NCBI RefSeq assembly: GCF_016629525.1
Contig: NZ_AP024269.1
Location: 3,534,001-3,598,000 of the forward strand
Source: Kaistia sp. 32K
GTDB lineage: Bacteria; Pseudomonadota; Alphaproteobacteria; Rhizobiales; Kaistiaceae
Direction of reading: 5' to 3'
Length of the DNA stretch: 64,000 bases
In this document: positions 1 to 8,434 of the stretch, piece by piece
Layout: each line of letters begins with the position of its first letter
Numbering within the stretch: the first letter of the stretch is position 1
Program-made: the position numbers and the translations under genes
The notes under the pieces: generated by a model
What the model saw: the letters and a program-made list of their open reading frames with translations, nothing else
Told to the model about the DNA's origin: nothing
The model's database searches: none

Positions 1-10
1 AGAGGCCTCG

Positions 11-45
11 GCTGAATGGATCCCGGGTCAAGCCCGGGATGACGG
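11..45. repeat. Palindromic extragenic repeat, family A copy
   Basis: A GC-rich palindrome centred on CCCGGGTCAAGCCCGGG, flanked by CTGAATGGAT and ATGACGG. Near-identical or variant copies occur at about 19561, 19628, 39985, 40114, 40182 and 63513, always between genes. It lies directly after the stop of the leftward rhaD gene, so it may also mark a transcript end there. Confidence 0.8.
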
Positions 46-56
46 CAGGGTCTGTC

Positions 57-2159
57 TCAGCGGGCAAAGCTGATCACGTTGCCCGCATCGACATTGATGA
101 TGTTGCCGGTCGACTTGTTCGAGAGATCGGCGGCGAGGAAATAGGCGGCCTCGGCGATGTCCTCCGGGAACACGCTGCGCTTCAAAAGCGAGCGGTTGCG
201 GTAGAACTCCTCGAGATCGTCCTCGCCGACCTTGTTCGACTGGGCGCGCTGCTGGCGCCATTCGCCCTGCCAGATCTTCGAGCCGCGCAGCACCGCGTCG
301 GGATTGATCGTGTTGACGCGGATGCCGAACGGCGCGCCCTCCAGCGCCAGGCAGCGGGCGAGATGGATCTCGGCCGCCTTGGCGGTGCAATAGGCCGAGG
401 CGCCGGCCGACGCCGCGAGGCCGTTCTTCGACGCGATGAAGACGATCGAGCCACCGAGCTTCTGCGTCTTCATGATCCGGTAGGCGGCGCGGGAGACGAG
501 GAAATAGCCGGTCGCGAGGATCGCGATGTTCTTGTCCCAGGTCTCCAGCGTCGTCTCCTCGAACGGCGCGGCGGAGGAGATGCCGGCATTGGAGACGAGG
601 ATGTCGATGCCGCCATACTCGATCAGCGTGTCGTGGAACGCCTTGTCGACCGCGCCCTCGCTGGTGACGTTGGCGATGACGCCGCGGATGTTGTCCTTGC
701 CGAACTTGGCGCCGAGGCCGGAGACGGTCGTATCGAGCGCCGCCTGGTCGATGTCGGCGACCACGACGACCGCGCCTTCCTGCAGGTAGCGGACGGCGGT
801 GGCCGAGCCGATGCCGCCGGCGCCGCCGGTGATGAAGGCGATGCGGCCGGCGAGCGACTTCGGCTTCGGCATGCGCTGCAGCTTGGCCTCTTCGAGCAGC
901 CAGTACTCGATATCGAAGGCCTCCTGCTCATGCAGCCCGACATAGGTCGAGACCGTCGAGGCGCCGCGCATCACGTTGATGGCGTTGACGTAGAACTCGC
1001 CGGCGATGCGGGCGGTGGCCTTGTCGCGGGCAAAGGTGATCATGCCGACGCCGGGCACCAGATAGACGACGGCGTTGGGATCGCGCATCGCCGGGCTGTC
1101 GGCATGCTTGCAACGGTCGTAATAGGCCGCATAGTCGGCGCGGTAGGCGTCGAGCGCGCCATCGAGGCCTTCCAGCACGGCGTCCAGATTGTCCCTGGCC
1201 GGATCATAGTCGACGACCAGCGGACGGATCTTGGTGCGCAGGAAATGATCGGGGCAGGACGTGCCAAGGGCCGCCAAAGAGCGAAGCTGAGCGGAATTGA
1301 CGAATTCGAGCACGGCCGGCTGGTCGTCGAAATGACCGATCTTCGATTCCTGCTTCCCGATGCGGCCGCGGATCTCAGGCATCAGGCTCGCTGCGACGGC
1401 GCGGCGCTTCTCGGCGTCGAGCGACTGCGCGACGGCGCCGCCGAAGATCGCCTTGCCCTTCGTCTCGCTCGCGAACCAGGCGATCGCCTTGTTGATGATC
1501 TCGAGCGTCAGCTCATAGGCTTCCTTGGAGGTGTCGGCCCAGGTGAACAGGCCATGGCTTTCGAGCACGACGCCCTTGGCGTTGGGGTTCTCGGTGGCGA
1601 ATTTCGACAGCCAGAGGCCGAGCTCGAAACCGGGCCGCTTCCAGGGCAGCCAGCCGATCGTGTCGCCATAGATCTGCTTCGTCAGTTCCTTCGAATTCTC
1701 CGACGCGGCGATGGCGATGATCGCGTCGGGATGCATGTGGTCGACATGCCTGTAGGGCACATAGGCGTGCAGCGGCGTATCGATCGAGGCCGCGCGGGGG
1801 TTCAGGTTGAAGGTGCAATGCGGCAGGTAGCCGACCATCTCGTCCTCGTGCTCGAGGCCGCGATAGATGCCCTTCAGCGCTTCGAGCTTGTCCTGGTAGA
1901 GGGTGGCGAAACCGTCGAGCTTCATCGAACCGACGTCGCCGCCCGAACCCTTGACCCAGAGCACGGTCGCATCCTGTCCCGTCAGCGGATCCTTCTCGGT
2001 CACCTTGGCGGAGGTGTTGCCGCCGCCGAAATTGGTGATGCGCTTGTCGGAACCGAGCAGGTTCGAGCGATACAGCAGCAGCTCCGGCTCGCTGAGGCCG
2101 GCGGCCTTGGCGTCGTCCCAGCGGTTGTCGAGAAGGTGCGAGGAAGCGGATTCGGTCAT
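57..2159 (-). CDS. rhaD: Bifunctional rhamnulose-1-phosphate aldolase / short-chain dehydrogenase
   Basis: About 700 residues in two domains. The N-terminal class II aldolase half has GGGNTS near residue 45 and a metal-binding HVDHMHPD near 140. The C-terminal SDR half has the NAD-binding TGGAGGIG near 443 and the catalytic SAYCTAK (YxxxK) near 589. In the family this fusion splits L-rhamnulose-1-phosphate to DHAP and L-lactaldehyde and oxidises the lactaldehyde to L-lactate, in the cytosol. The length is normal for the fusion. The start at MTESAS is chosen because the 20 residues upstream are Arg-rich and unlike the family. It is divergent from rhaR with an AT-rich operator region between. 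The isomerase rhaI, its usual partner, is not in the window and may lie to the left. Confidence 0.92.
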   Translation of the reverse strand: MTESASSHLLDNRWDDAKAAGLSEPELLLYRSNLLGSDKRITNFGGGNTSAKVTEKDPLTGQDATVLWVKGSGGDVGSMKLDGFATLYQDKLEALKGIYRGLEHEDEMVGYLPHCTFNLNPRAASIDTPLHAYVPYRHVDHMHPDAIIAIAASENSKELTKQIYGDTIGWLPWKRPGFELGLWLSKFATENPNAKGVVLESHGLFTWADTSKEAYELTLEIINKAIAWFASETKGKAIFGGAVAQSLDAEKRRAVAASLMPEIRGRIGKQESKIGHFDDQPAVLEFVNSAQLRSLAALGTSCPDHFLRTKIRPLVVDYDPARDNLDAVLEGLDGALDAYRADYAAYYDRCKHADSPAMRDPNAVVYLVPGVGMITFARDKATARIAGEFYVNAINVMRGASTVSTYVGLHEQEAFDIEYWLLEEAKLQRMPKPKSLAGRIAFITGGAGGIGSATAVRYLQEGAVVVVADIDQAALDTTVSGLGAKFGKDNIRGVIANVTSEGAVDKAFHDTLIEYGGIDILVSNAGISSAAPFEETTLETWDKNIAILATGYFLVSRAAYRIMKTQKLGGSIVFIASKNGLAASAGASAYCTAKAAEIHLARCLALEGAPFGIRVNTINPDAVLRGSKIWQGEWRQQRAQSNKVGEDDLEEFYRNRSLLKRSVFPEDIAEAAYFLAADLSNKSTGNIINVDAGNVISFAR

Positions 2160-2339
2160 GATCGGTGCTCTTGATCGGCCGCCGCTTCGCAAGGCGAGCG
2201 CCTCGGATCGGCGAACCATCCACGGGGGACGTCACCCGGACCGTCAGACCGGGGACCACGCAAGTGTGGATCATGATCTGTCAGGGACCGCAGCGCTTGT
2301 CAATCAAGTCCAATCATATCAAAGCACCAAACCGCGAAT

Positions 2340-2420
2340 ATTGCGCTGCATTATGATCGTAAATGACTGTATTGCGACGCATCATTATCGAGAATGATCG
2401 TTTCTGATTGACAATCATCG
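2340..2420. promoter_or_regulatory. Divergent rhaD / rhaR promoter with repeated operator-like sites
   Basis: The only strongly AT-rich stretch of this intergenic region. It holds two direct copies of ATGATCGT at 2353-2360 and 2394-2401, 41 bp apart (about four helical turns). It also holds an inverted repeat ATCATT-N6-AATGAT at 2381-2398 and a perfect TGATTG-A-CAATCA at 2405-2417. DeoR-family regulators such as the adjacent RhaR commonly bind repeated half-sites like these. The assignment to RhaR is inference. Confidence 0.55.
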
Positions 2421-2456
2421 GAAAGCTTGGACAATCCAGTCCCGTCGGAGGAAAGA

Positions 2457-3254
2457 ATGCACGAAATCGAGCGCCACAGGATCATCCTCGGCGAGGTGGC
2501 CGAACGGCCCGTCGTCACGGTGGCGCAGCTCGTCGGCCTGACCGGCGCCTCCGAGGCAACGATCCGGCGCGACATCACGGCGCTCAACGACGAGGGCCAG
2601 CTGCGCAAGGTGCGCGGCGGCGCCGAGCGGCTGCATGGCGGCGAAAACAACGGCATGCGCAGCCTGATGACGCCGGCCTTCGAGGAGCAGCGCCTGCAGA
2701 ACCTCGCCGCCAAGCGCGCCATCGCCCGGGCGGCGGCGGAACTCTGCGCGGTCGGGGAATCCATCATCGTCAATGGCGGCACCACGACCTACTGCCTCGG
2801 GCCGCACATCGCCGAACGCAAGCTGCGCGTCCTCACCAATTCACTCGATCTCGCGCTCTATCTGATCGGCAATGGCGACTGCCAGGTCGTGCTGCCGGGC
2901 GGCGACATCCATCGCGAACAGCGCATGGTCGTCAGCCCCTACACCAACGATACGGTGATCGAACATTTCTACGCGACGCGGTTCTTCCTCGGCGCGCACG
3001 CCATCCGCCGCCAGGGACTGATCGAGGGCGACCCCGTCCTGATCAAGGCCGAACAGAAGATGCTGAAGCAGGCCGAGCAGGTGATCGCGCTCGTCGACGG
3101 CTCGAAGTTCCAGCCGCGCGGCAGCCTGATCCTCTGTCCCTTGACCCAGCTCGACCGGGTGATCACGGACAGCTCCGCCCCGAAGGAAGCCTGCGACATG
3201 CTGCGCGACGCCGGCGTCATCGTCGATGTCGTCGAGGTCGAACCGGAGAGCTAG
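2457..3254 (+). CDS. rhaR: DeoR-family transcriptional regulator of rhamnose genes
   Basis: About 265 residues. The N-terminal helix-turn-helix (VTVAQLVGLTGASEATIRRDI, in part, near residues 20-40) is the DeoR type. The rest is the sugar-phosphate-sensing DeoR C-terminal domain, with GGTTTYCL and the VDGSKF element near the end. The start at 2457 is preferred over an in-frame TTG at 2427 because GGAGG lies 6-10 bases before it. It is the first gene of the rightward rha run and faces rhaD across the shared promoter. By analogy with Rhizobium leguminosarum RhaR it should control the locus in response to rhamnose or a phosphorylated intermediate; that ligand is not visible here. Confidence 0.85.
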   Translation: MHEIERHRIILGEVAERPVVTVAQLVGLTGASEATIRRDITALNDEGQLRKVRGGAERLHGGENNGMRSLMTPAFEEQRLQNLAAKRAIARAAAELCAVGESIIVNGGTTTYCLGPHIAERKLRVLTNSLDLALYLIGNGDCQVVLPGGDIHREQRMVVSPYTNDTVIEHFYATRFFLGAHAIRRQGLIEGDPVLIKAEQKMLKQAEQVIALVDGSKFQPRGSLILCPLTQLDRVITDSSAPKEACDMLRDAGVIVDVVEVEPES

Positions 3255-3331
3255 CGAACCAGAAAACGCGCCAATCCCGGCCAACAAGAAAACCGGCGGC
3301 AAAGCCGGACGTTCAAGGGAAACGCCAAGAA

Positions 3332-4858
3332 ATGCAGCCGATTCTCGCCCTGGAGGGGGTGTCGAAATCGTTCGCCGGCGTCAAGGCTTTGAAGGACGTC
3401 TCGTTTGACGTCCGGCCGGGCGAGGTCCATGCGCTGATGGGCGAGAACGGCGCCGGCAAGTCGACGCTGATCAAGGTCATGGCAGGCGTACACACGCCCG
3501 ACACGGGCGAGATCCGCGTCAACGGCGCGGTCGTGCGCTTCGCCTCGCCGCGCGAGGCCCGCGCCGCCGGCATCGCCACCGTCTACCAGGAACTCCTGCT
3601 CTTCCCCGAGCTCTCGGTCGCCGAGAACATCTTCCTCGGCCACGCGCCGCGCACGACGATGAACGCGCTCGACTGGACGAAGATGCGCGACGAGGCGCGC
3701 CGCCTGCTCGACGATCTCGACAGCCACGACCTCGACGTCGACGCCCGCGTCGGCAGCCTCTCCGTCGCCAACCGCCAGCGCGTCGAGATCGCCAAGGCGT
3801 TGTCGCAGGACGCGCGCGTCCTGATCATGGACGAGCCGACGGCGGCGCTCTCCGATACCGACGCGCGCCGGCTGATGGACGTGGTCCGCCGGCTTCGCGA
3901 CCGCGGCGTCGCCATCGTCTATGTCTCGCACCGCATGCCGGAGATCTTCGCTCTCGCGACCCGCGTCACCGTGCTGCGCGACGGCGCCTATGTCGGCACG
4001 CACGACATCGGCGCGATCACCGAGGGCGATCTGGTGTCGATGATGGTCGGCCGCCCGGTCGACCAGCTCTTTCCGAAGGTCGATACCGAGATCGGCGCGC
4101 CGGTGCTGGAGCTGCGCAATGTCGGCTATCGCGACGAGGTCGAGGACGTCTCGTTCACGCTGCGGGCGGGCGAGATCCTCGGCATCGCCGGGCTGATCGG
4201 CTCCGGCCGCACCGAGCTCGCGCTCACCATCTTCGGCATCACGCCGGCGACGTCGGGCGAGATCCTGCTCGACGGCAAGCCGATCGTCATCTCCGACCCG
4301 AAGCAGGCGCGCGACCTCGGCATCGCCTATGTGCCGGAGGATCGCGGCCTGCAGGGCCTGATCAAGCCGCAGACCATCCGCGAGAACCTGTCGCTCGCCC
4401 TGCTCGACCGCATCTCGACGGCGACCATCGTCGACCGCGTCAAGGAATCCAACCTGGCGAAGGAGCTGATCCAGCGCTTCGGCATCCGCGCCCGCGGGCC
4501 GGAGCAGCTCGTACGCCAGCTCTCCGGCGGCAACCAGCAGAAGGTCGTGCTGGCAAAATGGGTGGCGACCGAGCCGCGCGTGCTGATCATGGACGAGCCG
4601 ACGCGCGGCATCGACGTCGGCGCCAAGGCCGAGATCCACGCGCTGATGAGCCGCCTCGCCGGCCAGGGCCTCGCCGTGCTGATGATCTCCAGCGAGCTGC
4701 CCGAGGTGCTCGGCATGAGCGACCGCGTGCTCGTCATGAGCAATGGCCGCATCGTTGCAGAGTTCGACCGCGCCGCCGCGACACCCGACGCGGTCGGCGC
4801 CGCCATGATGCACACCAGCGCCAACGATGTCGGCGTCGCCCAGGCGGAGGTCGCCTGA
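3332..4858 (+). CDS. rhaT: Rhamnose ABC transporter ATP-binding protein (two NBDs)
   Basis: About 508 residues with two ABC nucleotide-binding domains in tandem, as in RbsA/XylG-type sugar importers. NBD1 has Walker A GENGAGKST near residues 36-44 and Walker B VLIMDEPT. NBD2 has the usual degenerate Walker A (GLIGSGRTE) near 288, signature LSGGNQQK near 400 and Walker B DEPTRGID. It powers rhamnose import with the two following permeases. The start MQPILALEG is the family-typical N-terminus. The reading frame is open far upstream through rhaR, but that is chance in GC-rich DNA. The stop overlaps the rhaP start (TGATG), so the genes are translationally coupled. Confidence 0.92.
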   Translation: MQPILALEGVSKSFAGVKALKDVSFDVRPGEVHALMGENGAGKSTLIKVMAGVHTPDTGEIRVNGAVVRFASPREARAAGIATVYQELLLFPELSVAENIFLGHAPRTTMNALDWTKMRDEARRLLDDLDSHDLDVDARVGSLSVANRQRVEIAKALSQDARVLIMDEPTAALSDTDARRLMDVVRRLRDRGVAIVYVSHRMPEIFALATRVTVLRDGAYVGTHDIGAITEGDLVSMMVGRPVDQLFPKVDTEIGAPVLELRNVGYRDEVEDVSFTLRAGEILGIAGLIGSGRTELALTIFGITPATSGEILLDGKPIVISDPKQARDLGIAYVPEDRGLQGLIKPQTIRENLSLALLDRISTATIVDRVKESNLAKELIQRFGIRARGPEQLVRQLSGGNQQKVVLAKWVATEPRVLIMDEPTRGIDVGAKAEIHALMSRLAGQGLAVLMISSELPEVLGMSDRVLVMSNGRIVAEFDRAAATPDAVGAAMMHTSANDVGVAQAEVA

Positions 4859-5841
4859 TGTCGTCGCCCTCCGCCGTCGCCCGGCCGGCGCCCGCCATGC
4901 ATCCGATGAAGCGCATCGCCGCCTATGGCCAGGAATTCATCCTGCTCGGCGCCATCCTCGCGCTCTTCGTCGTCGTCAGCTTCGTCAACCCGCGCTTCCT
5001 CGGCGCCAACAACATCACCAACATCTTCGCCGGCAACGCCTATATCGCCGTCGCCGCGATCGGCATGTCGCTGGTCATCATCTCCGGCCACATCGACGTC
5101 GCCGTCGGCTCGCTGATCGGCGTCCTGGCGACGATCTCCGGCACGCTCGCCGTCAACGGCTATCCGATCTGGCTCGCCTGGCTGGCGCCGGTCCTGATCG
5201 GCATCCTCGTCAATGCCGGCGTCGGCGCGCTGATCGCCTATCTGCGCATCCCGTCGATCGTCGTCACCCTCGGCATGCTGTCGATCCTGAAGGGCGGGCT
5301 GATCAGCGTCACCGCCGGCGCCTGGATCACCAACCTGCCGGCCGACTACCTGATCGCGCAGTTCCGCCTGTTCGATATCCCCTCGCCGGTCTGGTTCATG
5401 GTGATCCTGACGGCGCTGGTGGCGTTCTGGATGCGCTATTCCGGCTTCGGCCGGACGATCTACGCGATCGGCGGCAATGTCGAGGCGGCACGCGTCGCCG
5501 GCATCCAGGTCGAGCGCTCGACCGTCATCGTCTTCGCCATCCACGGCGCCTTCGCCGGCATCGCGGCGGTGCTGTTCGCAACCCAGCTGCAGGTGATCCA
5601 GTCGACCGTGCCGCCCAATCTGGAGCTGACCGTGATCACTGCCTCCGTCGTCGGCGGCGTCTCGATCCTCGGCGGCACCGGCACGGTGATCGGCTCGACA
5701 CTGGCCGCGATCCTGTTCGCCGCGATCGCCTCCTCGCTCATCTTCCTCAATGTCTCCGCCTACTGGCTGCGCGCCGTGCAGGGTCTTCTGATCCTCGTCA
5801 CCGTGCTCGCCGACATGGCGCGGCGACGCCGGCTCCGGTGA
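4858..5841 (+). CDS. rhaP: Rhamnose ABC transporter permease
   Basis: About 327 residues, a polytopic membrane protein of the BPD_transp_2 (RbsC/XylH) family. It has hydrophobic segments throughout and the family motifs SGHIDVAVGSLIG and YAIGGNVEAARVAGI, the latter in the cytoplasmic coupling region. It overlaps rhaT by one base and is followed after 7 bases by a second, non-identical permease. Such importers often use a permease heterodimer, as in R. leguminosarum RhaP/RhaQ. The substrate is inferred from the operon. Confidence 0.9.
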   Translation: MSSPSAVARPAPAMHPMKRIAAYGQEFILLGAILALFVVVSFVNPRFLGANNITNIFAGNAYIAVAAIGMSLVIISGHIDVAVGSLIGVLATISGTLAVNGYPIWLAWLAPVLIGILVNAGVGALIAYLRIPSIVVTLGMLSILKGGLISVTAGAWITNLPADYLIAQFRLFDIPSPVWFMVILTALVAFWMRYSGFGRTIYAIGGNVEAARVAGIQVERSTVIVFAIHGAFAGIAAVLFATQLQVIQSTVPPNLELTVITASVVGGVSILGGTGTVIGSTLAAILFAAIASSLIFLNVSAYWLRAVQGLLILVTVLADMARRRRLR

Positions 5842-5848
5842 CGATCCG

Positions 5849-6799
5849 ATGACCGCAACGCTCCGCTCCCTGCTCCGCCACGAGACGATCCTCGCGATCC
5901 TGCTCGTCCTGGTGCTCTTCGCGCTGGCGACCCAGTCCGACCGCTTCTTCACCACCGCCAACCTGTTGAACCAGGGTCGGCTGATGGCCGAGGTCGGGCT
6001 GGTGGCGCTCGCCATGACCTTCGTGATCGTCACCGGCGGCATCGACCTCTCGGTCGGCTCCATCCTCGGCCTGACGGCGATCCTGCTCGGCGTGTTCTGG
6101 CACAATCTCGGCATTCCCCTGCCGGTCGCCATGGTGCTCGCGATCTTCGCCGCCGGCATCGGCGGGCTGGTCAACGGCCTGATCATCACCCGCTTCAAGG
6201 TGCCGCCGCTGATCGCGACGCTGGCGACGCTCGCGCTCTATCGCGGCCTCGCCGAGGGCATCAGCCAGGCCCGCTCGGTGCGCGGCTATCCGGACTGGTT
6301 CTTCGTGCTCGGCCAGGGCGAGGTGCTCGGCGTGCCGACCCAGCTCTGGATCCTCGGCCTCCTGGTCGTCATCGCCGCCGTCATCCTCGGGCTCACCACC
6401 TTCGGCCGCGCCACCTATGCGACCGGCGCCAACGAGACCGGCGCACGCTTCTCCGGCATCGGCGTCGACCGCACCAAGCTGCTGATCTACACGGCCTCCG
6501 GCCTCGTCGCAGGCCTCGCCGGCGTCATCTTCGTCTCGCGCGTCTCGACCACGCGCTCCGACATGGGCACCGGCCTGGAGCTCGACGTCATCACAGCCGT
6601 GGTGCTCGGCGGCACGTCGATCTTCGGCGGGCGGGGCACCATCATCGGCACCGTTCTCGGCCTCATCCTGATGCAGGCGCTGAAGAACGGACTCGCGCTC
6701 TCCGGGGTCAAGGGCGACGGCACCATTGTCGTCATCGGCCTCGTGCTCATCCTCGCGATCGTCGCGAGCAATCTCTTCAGCCGCGAAGGCGACGGCTGA
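5849..6799 (+). CDS. rhaQ: Rhamnose ABC transporter permease, second subunit
   Basis: About 316 residues of the same sugar-permease family as its neighbour. It carries TGGIDLSVGSILG and YATGANETGARFSGIGVDR, and ends with the typical VIGLVLILAIVASN helix. It pairs with rhaP to form the membrane channel. The gap to the upstream permease is only 7 bases, and rhaS follows after 69 bases with its own strong GGAGGAGAAG ribosome-binding site. Confidence 0.9.
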   Translation: MTATLRSLLRHETILAILLVLVLFALATQSDRFFTTANLLNQGRLMAEVGLVALAMTFVIVTGGIDLSVGSILGLTAILLGVFWHNLGIPLPVAMVLAIFAAGIGGLVNGLIITRFKVPPLIATLATLALYRGLAEGISQARSVRGYPDWFFVLGQGEVLGVPTQLWILGLLVVIAAVILGLTTFGRATYATGANETGARFSGIGVDRTKLLIYTASGLVAGLAGVIFVSRVSTTRSDMGTGLELDVITAVVLGGTSIFGGRGTIIGTVLGLILMQALKNGLALSGVKGDGTIVVIGLVLILAIVASNLFSREGDG

Positions 6800-6868
6800 T
6801 CAAGCAGGGGACGAAGGGGTCTCGCCGCAACAACAAAGGCCCCGGCGTCATTTTGGAGGAGAAGAGCC

Positions 6869-7975
6869 ATGTTGAAGAGAACCGTAGCCCTGGCGCTAGG
6901 CCTAAGCCTCGGCGTCAGCAGCGCCGCCTTTGCAGGGAACTGGACGGGCGGCGACGACCTGCCGACCAACCCGCTCGCCTGCGACGGCACCCCGGGCAAG
7001 GCCGAGGCCAAGCCCTATGACGGCGGCGTGCCGACCAATGCGCCGGACCGCAAGGCCAAGCCGATCAAGGTAGTCGACGTGCCGAAGCTGATCGGCATCG
7101 GCTATTTCAACGCCACCTCGAAGGGCATCGCCGAAGCGGCCAAGGAACTCGGCAATGTCGAGGCCAAGACCGACGGCCCGACCCAGGCCAACATCGACCA
7201 GCAGATCTCGTTCATCGACAACTACATCACGTCGGGCGTCGACGGCATCCTGTTCGCCGCCAACGACCCGGTCGCCATCGCGCCCGTGCTGAAGAAGGCG
7301 CTCGCCGCCGGCATCAACGTCGTCGGCTATGATGCCAACTCCGAGCCCGACGCCCGCCAGTGGTTCGTCAACCAGGCCGAGTTCAACGGCATCGCCAAGT
7401 CCCTGGTCGACAACATGGCCAAGGAAGTCGGCGAGGACGCCTCGTTCGCCATCGTCACCTCGACCTTCACCACGCCGAACCAGGCGCGCTGGATCGCCGA
7501 GATGGAGGCCTACCAGGCGAAGTGCCATCCCAACATGAAGTGGCTCGAGACCGTCGAGGCGCAGGAAGACAACGTCCTCTCCTTCAACCAGGCGACGACG
7601 CTGATCAACAAGCATGGCGACGACCTGAAGGGCCTCTTCGGCATGACCTCGGTCGCGACCCCGGCAACCGCCGAGGCCGTCACCCAGGCCGGCAAGTGCG
7701 GCAAGATCTCCGTCATCGGCCTCGCCACGCCGAACGCCATGAAGCCGTATGTCGAGAAGGACTGCGTCAAGTCGGTCGTGCTCTGGAACCCGGTTGATCT
7801 CGGCTATGCCGCGCTGCAGGTGCTGCGCGCCACCGCCGACGGCGACCTGAAGCCCGGCGCGACCTCGGTCAAGGCCGGCAAGCTCGGCGATCTGCAGGTG
7901 ATCAACGGTTCCGAGATCCTGCTCGGCGCCCCGTTCACCTTCACCAAGGAAAACATCAAGGACTTCGATTTCTGA
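6869..7975 (+). CDS. rhaS: Rhamnose ABC transporter periplasmic binding protein
   Basis: About 368 residues with a Sec signal peptide (basic MLKRT, hydrophobic core, cleavage near SSAAFA-GN). The mature part is a periplasmic-binding-protein type 1 fold. Family elements include IGYFNATSKGI, DGILFAANDPVAIAPVLKKAL and VVLWNPVDLGYAALQVL. It captures rhamnose in the periplasm for RhaPQT. A GGAGGAGAAG Shine-Dalgarno sequence precedes the start, and a strong terminator hairpin follows the stop, so it ends the rha transport operon. Confidence 0.9.
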   Translation: MLKRTVALALGLSLGVSSAAFAGNWTGGDDLPTNPLACDGTPGKAEAKPYDGGVPTNAPDRKAKPIKVVDVPKLIGIGYFNATSKGIAEAAKELGNVEAKTDGPTQANIDQQISFIDNYITSGVDGILFAANDPVAIAPVLKKALAAGINVVGYDANSEPDARQWFVNQAEFNGIAKSLVDNMAKEVGEDASFAIVTSTFTTPNQARWIAEMEAYQAKCHPNMKWLETVEAQEDNVLSFNQATTLINKHGDDLKGLFGMTSVATPATAEAVTQAGKCGKISVIGLATPNAMKPYVEKDCVKSVVLWNPVDLGYAALQVLRATADGDLKPGATSVKAGKLGDLQVINGSEILLGAPFTFTKENIKDFDF

Positions 7976-7987
7976 TCGGATCCAGCG

Positions 7988-8020
7988 CGCGAGGCATGGT
8001 CCGCCATGCCTCGCGTTCCT
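7988..8020 (+). terminator. Rho-independent-type terminator after rhaS
   Basis: Perfect 12-bp stem CGCGAGGCATGG / CCATGCCTCGCG with a TCCG tetraloop, 13 bases after the rhaS stop, followed by TTCCTCT. It marks the end of the rhaR-T-P-Q-S unit. Confidence 0.8.
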
Positions 8021-8106
8021 CTCAAGCCCGACGAAAGTCGGATCCATTCTTCCTCTGCGCCTATGGAGACCCGAGCAGAACGCCACGGTCATGCAGGTCC
8101 CGATCT

Positions 8107-8228
8107 CCATCATCCTGAGGAGGCTTTCGAAGAAAGCCGTCTCGAAGGACGCACGGCCTCTGGGCAGGAACTGCACGACCACCCTGCGTCCTTCGAGACG
8201 GCCCTTCGGGCCTCCTCAGGATGATGGG
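8107..8228. repeat. Extragenic inverted repeat, family B (two facing copies)
   Basis: A left arm at 8107-8153 (starting CCATCATCCTGAGGAGGC) and a right arm at 8185-8228 are near-exact inverted copies separated by about 30 bases. They could fold into a long hairpin. A third diverged copy lies at 63683-63723. Units with GTCTCGAAGGACGC are common intergenic repeats in this order. No gene is visible between rhaS and the aldolase. Confidence 0.75.
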
Positions 8229-8317
8229 ACGGCGTGCTGCAAAGATCTGCCGGAGCGAGAGGTCCACGCACGCGCGCGGCGGATGAGGGTTACGGCCTCA
8301 TCCGGAGAATTCCCTAC

Positions 8318-8366
8318 CCCCTCACCCGGACCTGACGGTCCGACCTCTCCCCATAGGAGAGGTGAA
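8318..8366. repeat. Extragenic repeat, family C
   Basis: CCCTCACCCGGA ... CCTCTCCCCATAGGAGAGGTGA, a short imperfect repeat with a CTCTCC/GGAGAG hairpin at its right end. A related unit occurs at about 15309-15416. No coding sequence is supported here. Confidence 0.6.
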
Positions 8367-8434
8367 GAGCCGGATTCCACTCGGATGGATGATGCTCTGC
8401 CCCTGTTCACCGCATGCCCATCCGGAGCCGGATA

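Noticed and set aside
39..2174. Long antisense open frame of about 700 codons opposite rhaD, and many like it elsewhere.
   Set aside because: In GC-rich DNA the complement of a real gene stays open. These translations are Arg-, Gly-, Asp- and Ala-rich, have no motifs and no ribosome-binding sites, while the sense frames carry clear family motifs.
4191..4220. Degenerate Walker A in the second NBD of the rhamnose ATPase, and likewise in the other two ribose-type ATPases.
   Set aside because: This is the normal state of RbsA/XylG-type second domains, not a defect.
2408..4858. A single frame running through rhaR into rhaT, suggesting a fusion protein.
   Set aside because: The upstream part is the wrong frame of rhaR and is Arg-rich. 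The ATPase has a normal start and length from 3332.
8107..8228. CRISPR-like or transposon-end reading of the inverted repeats after rhaS.
   Set aside because: There are no regular repeat-spacer units, no cas genes, no transposase and no target-site duplication; it matches scattered intergenic repeats.
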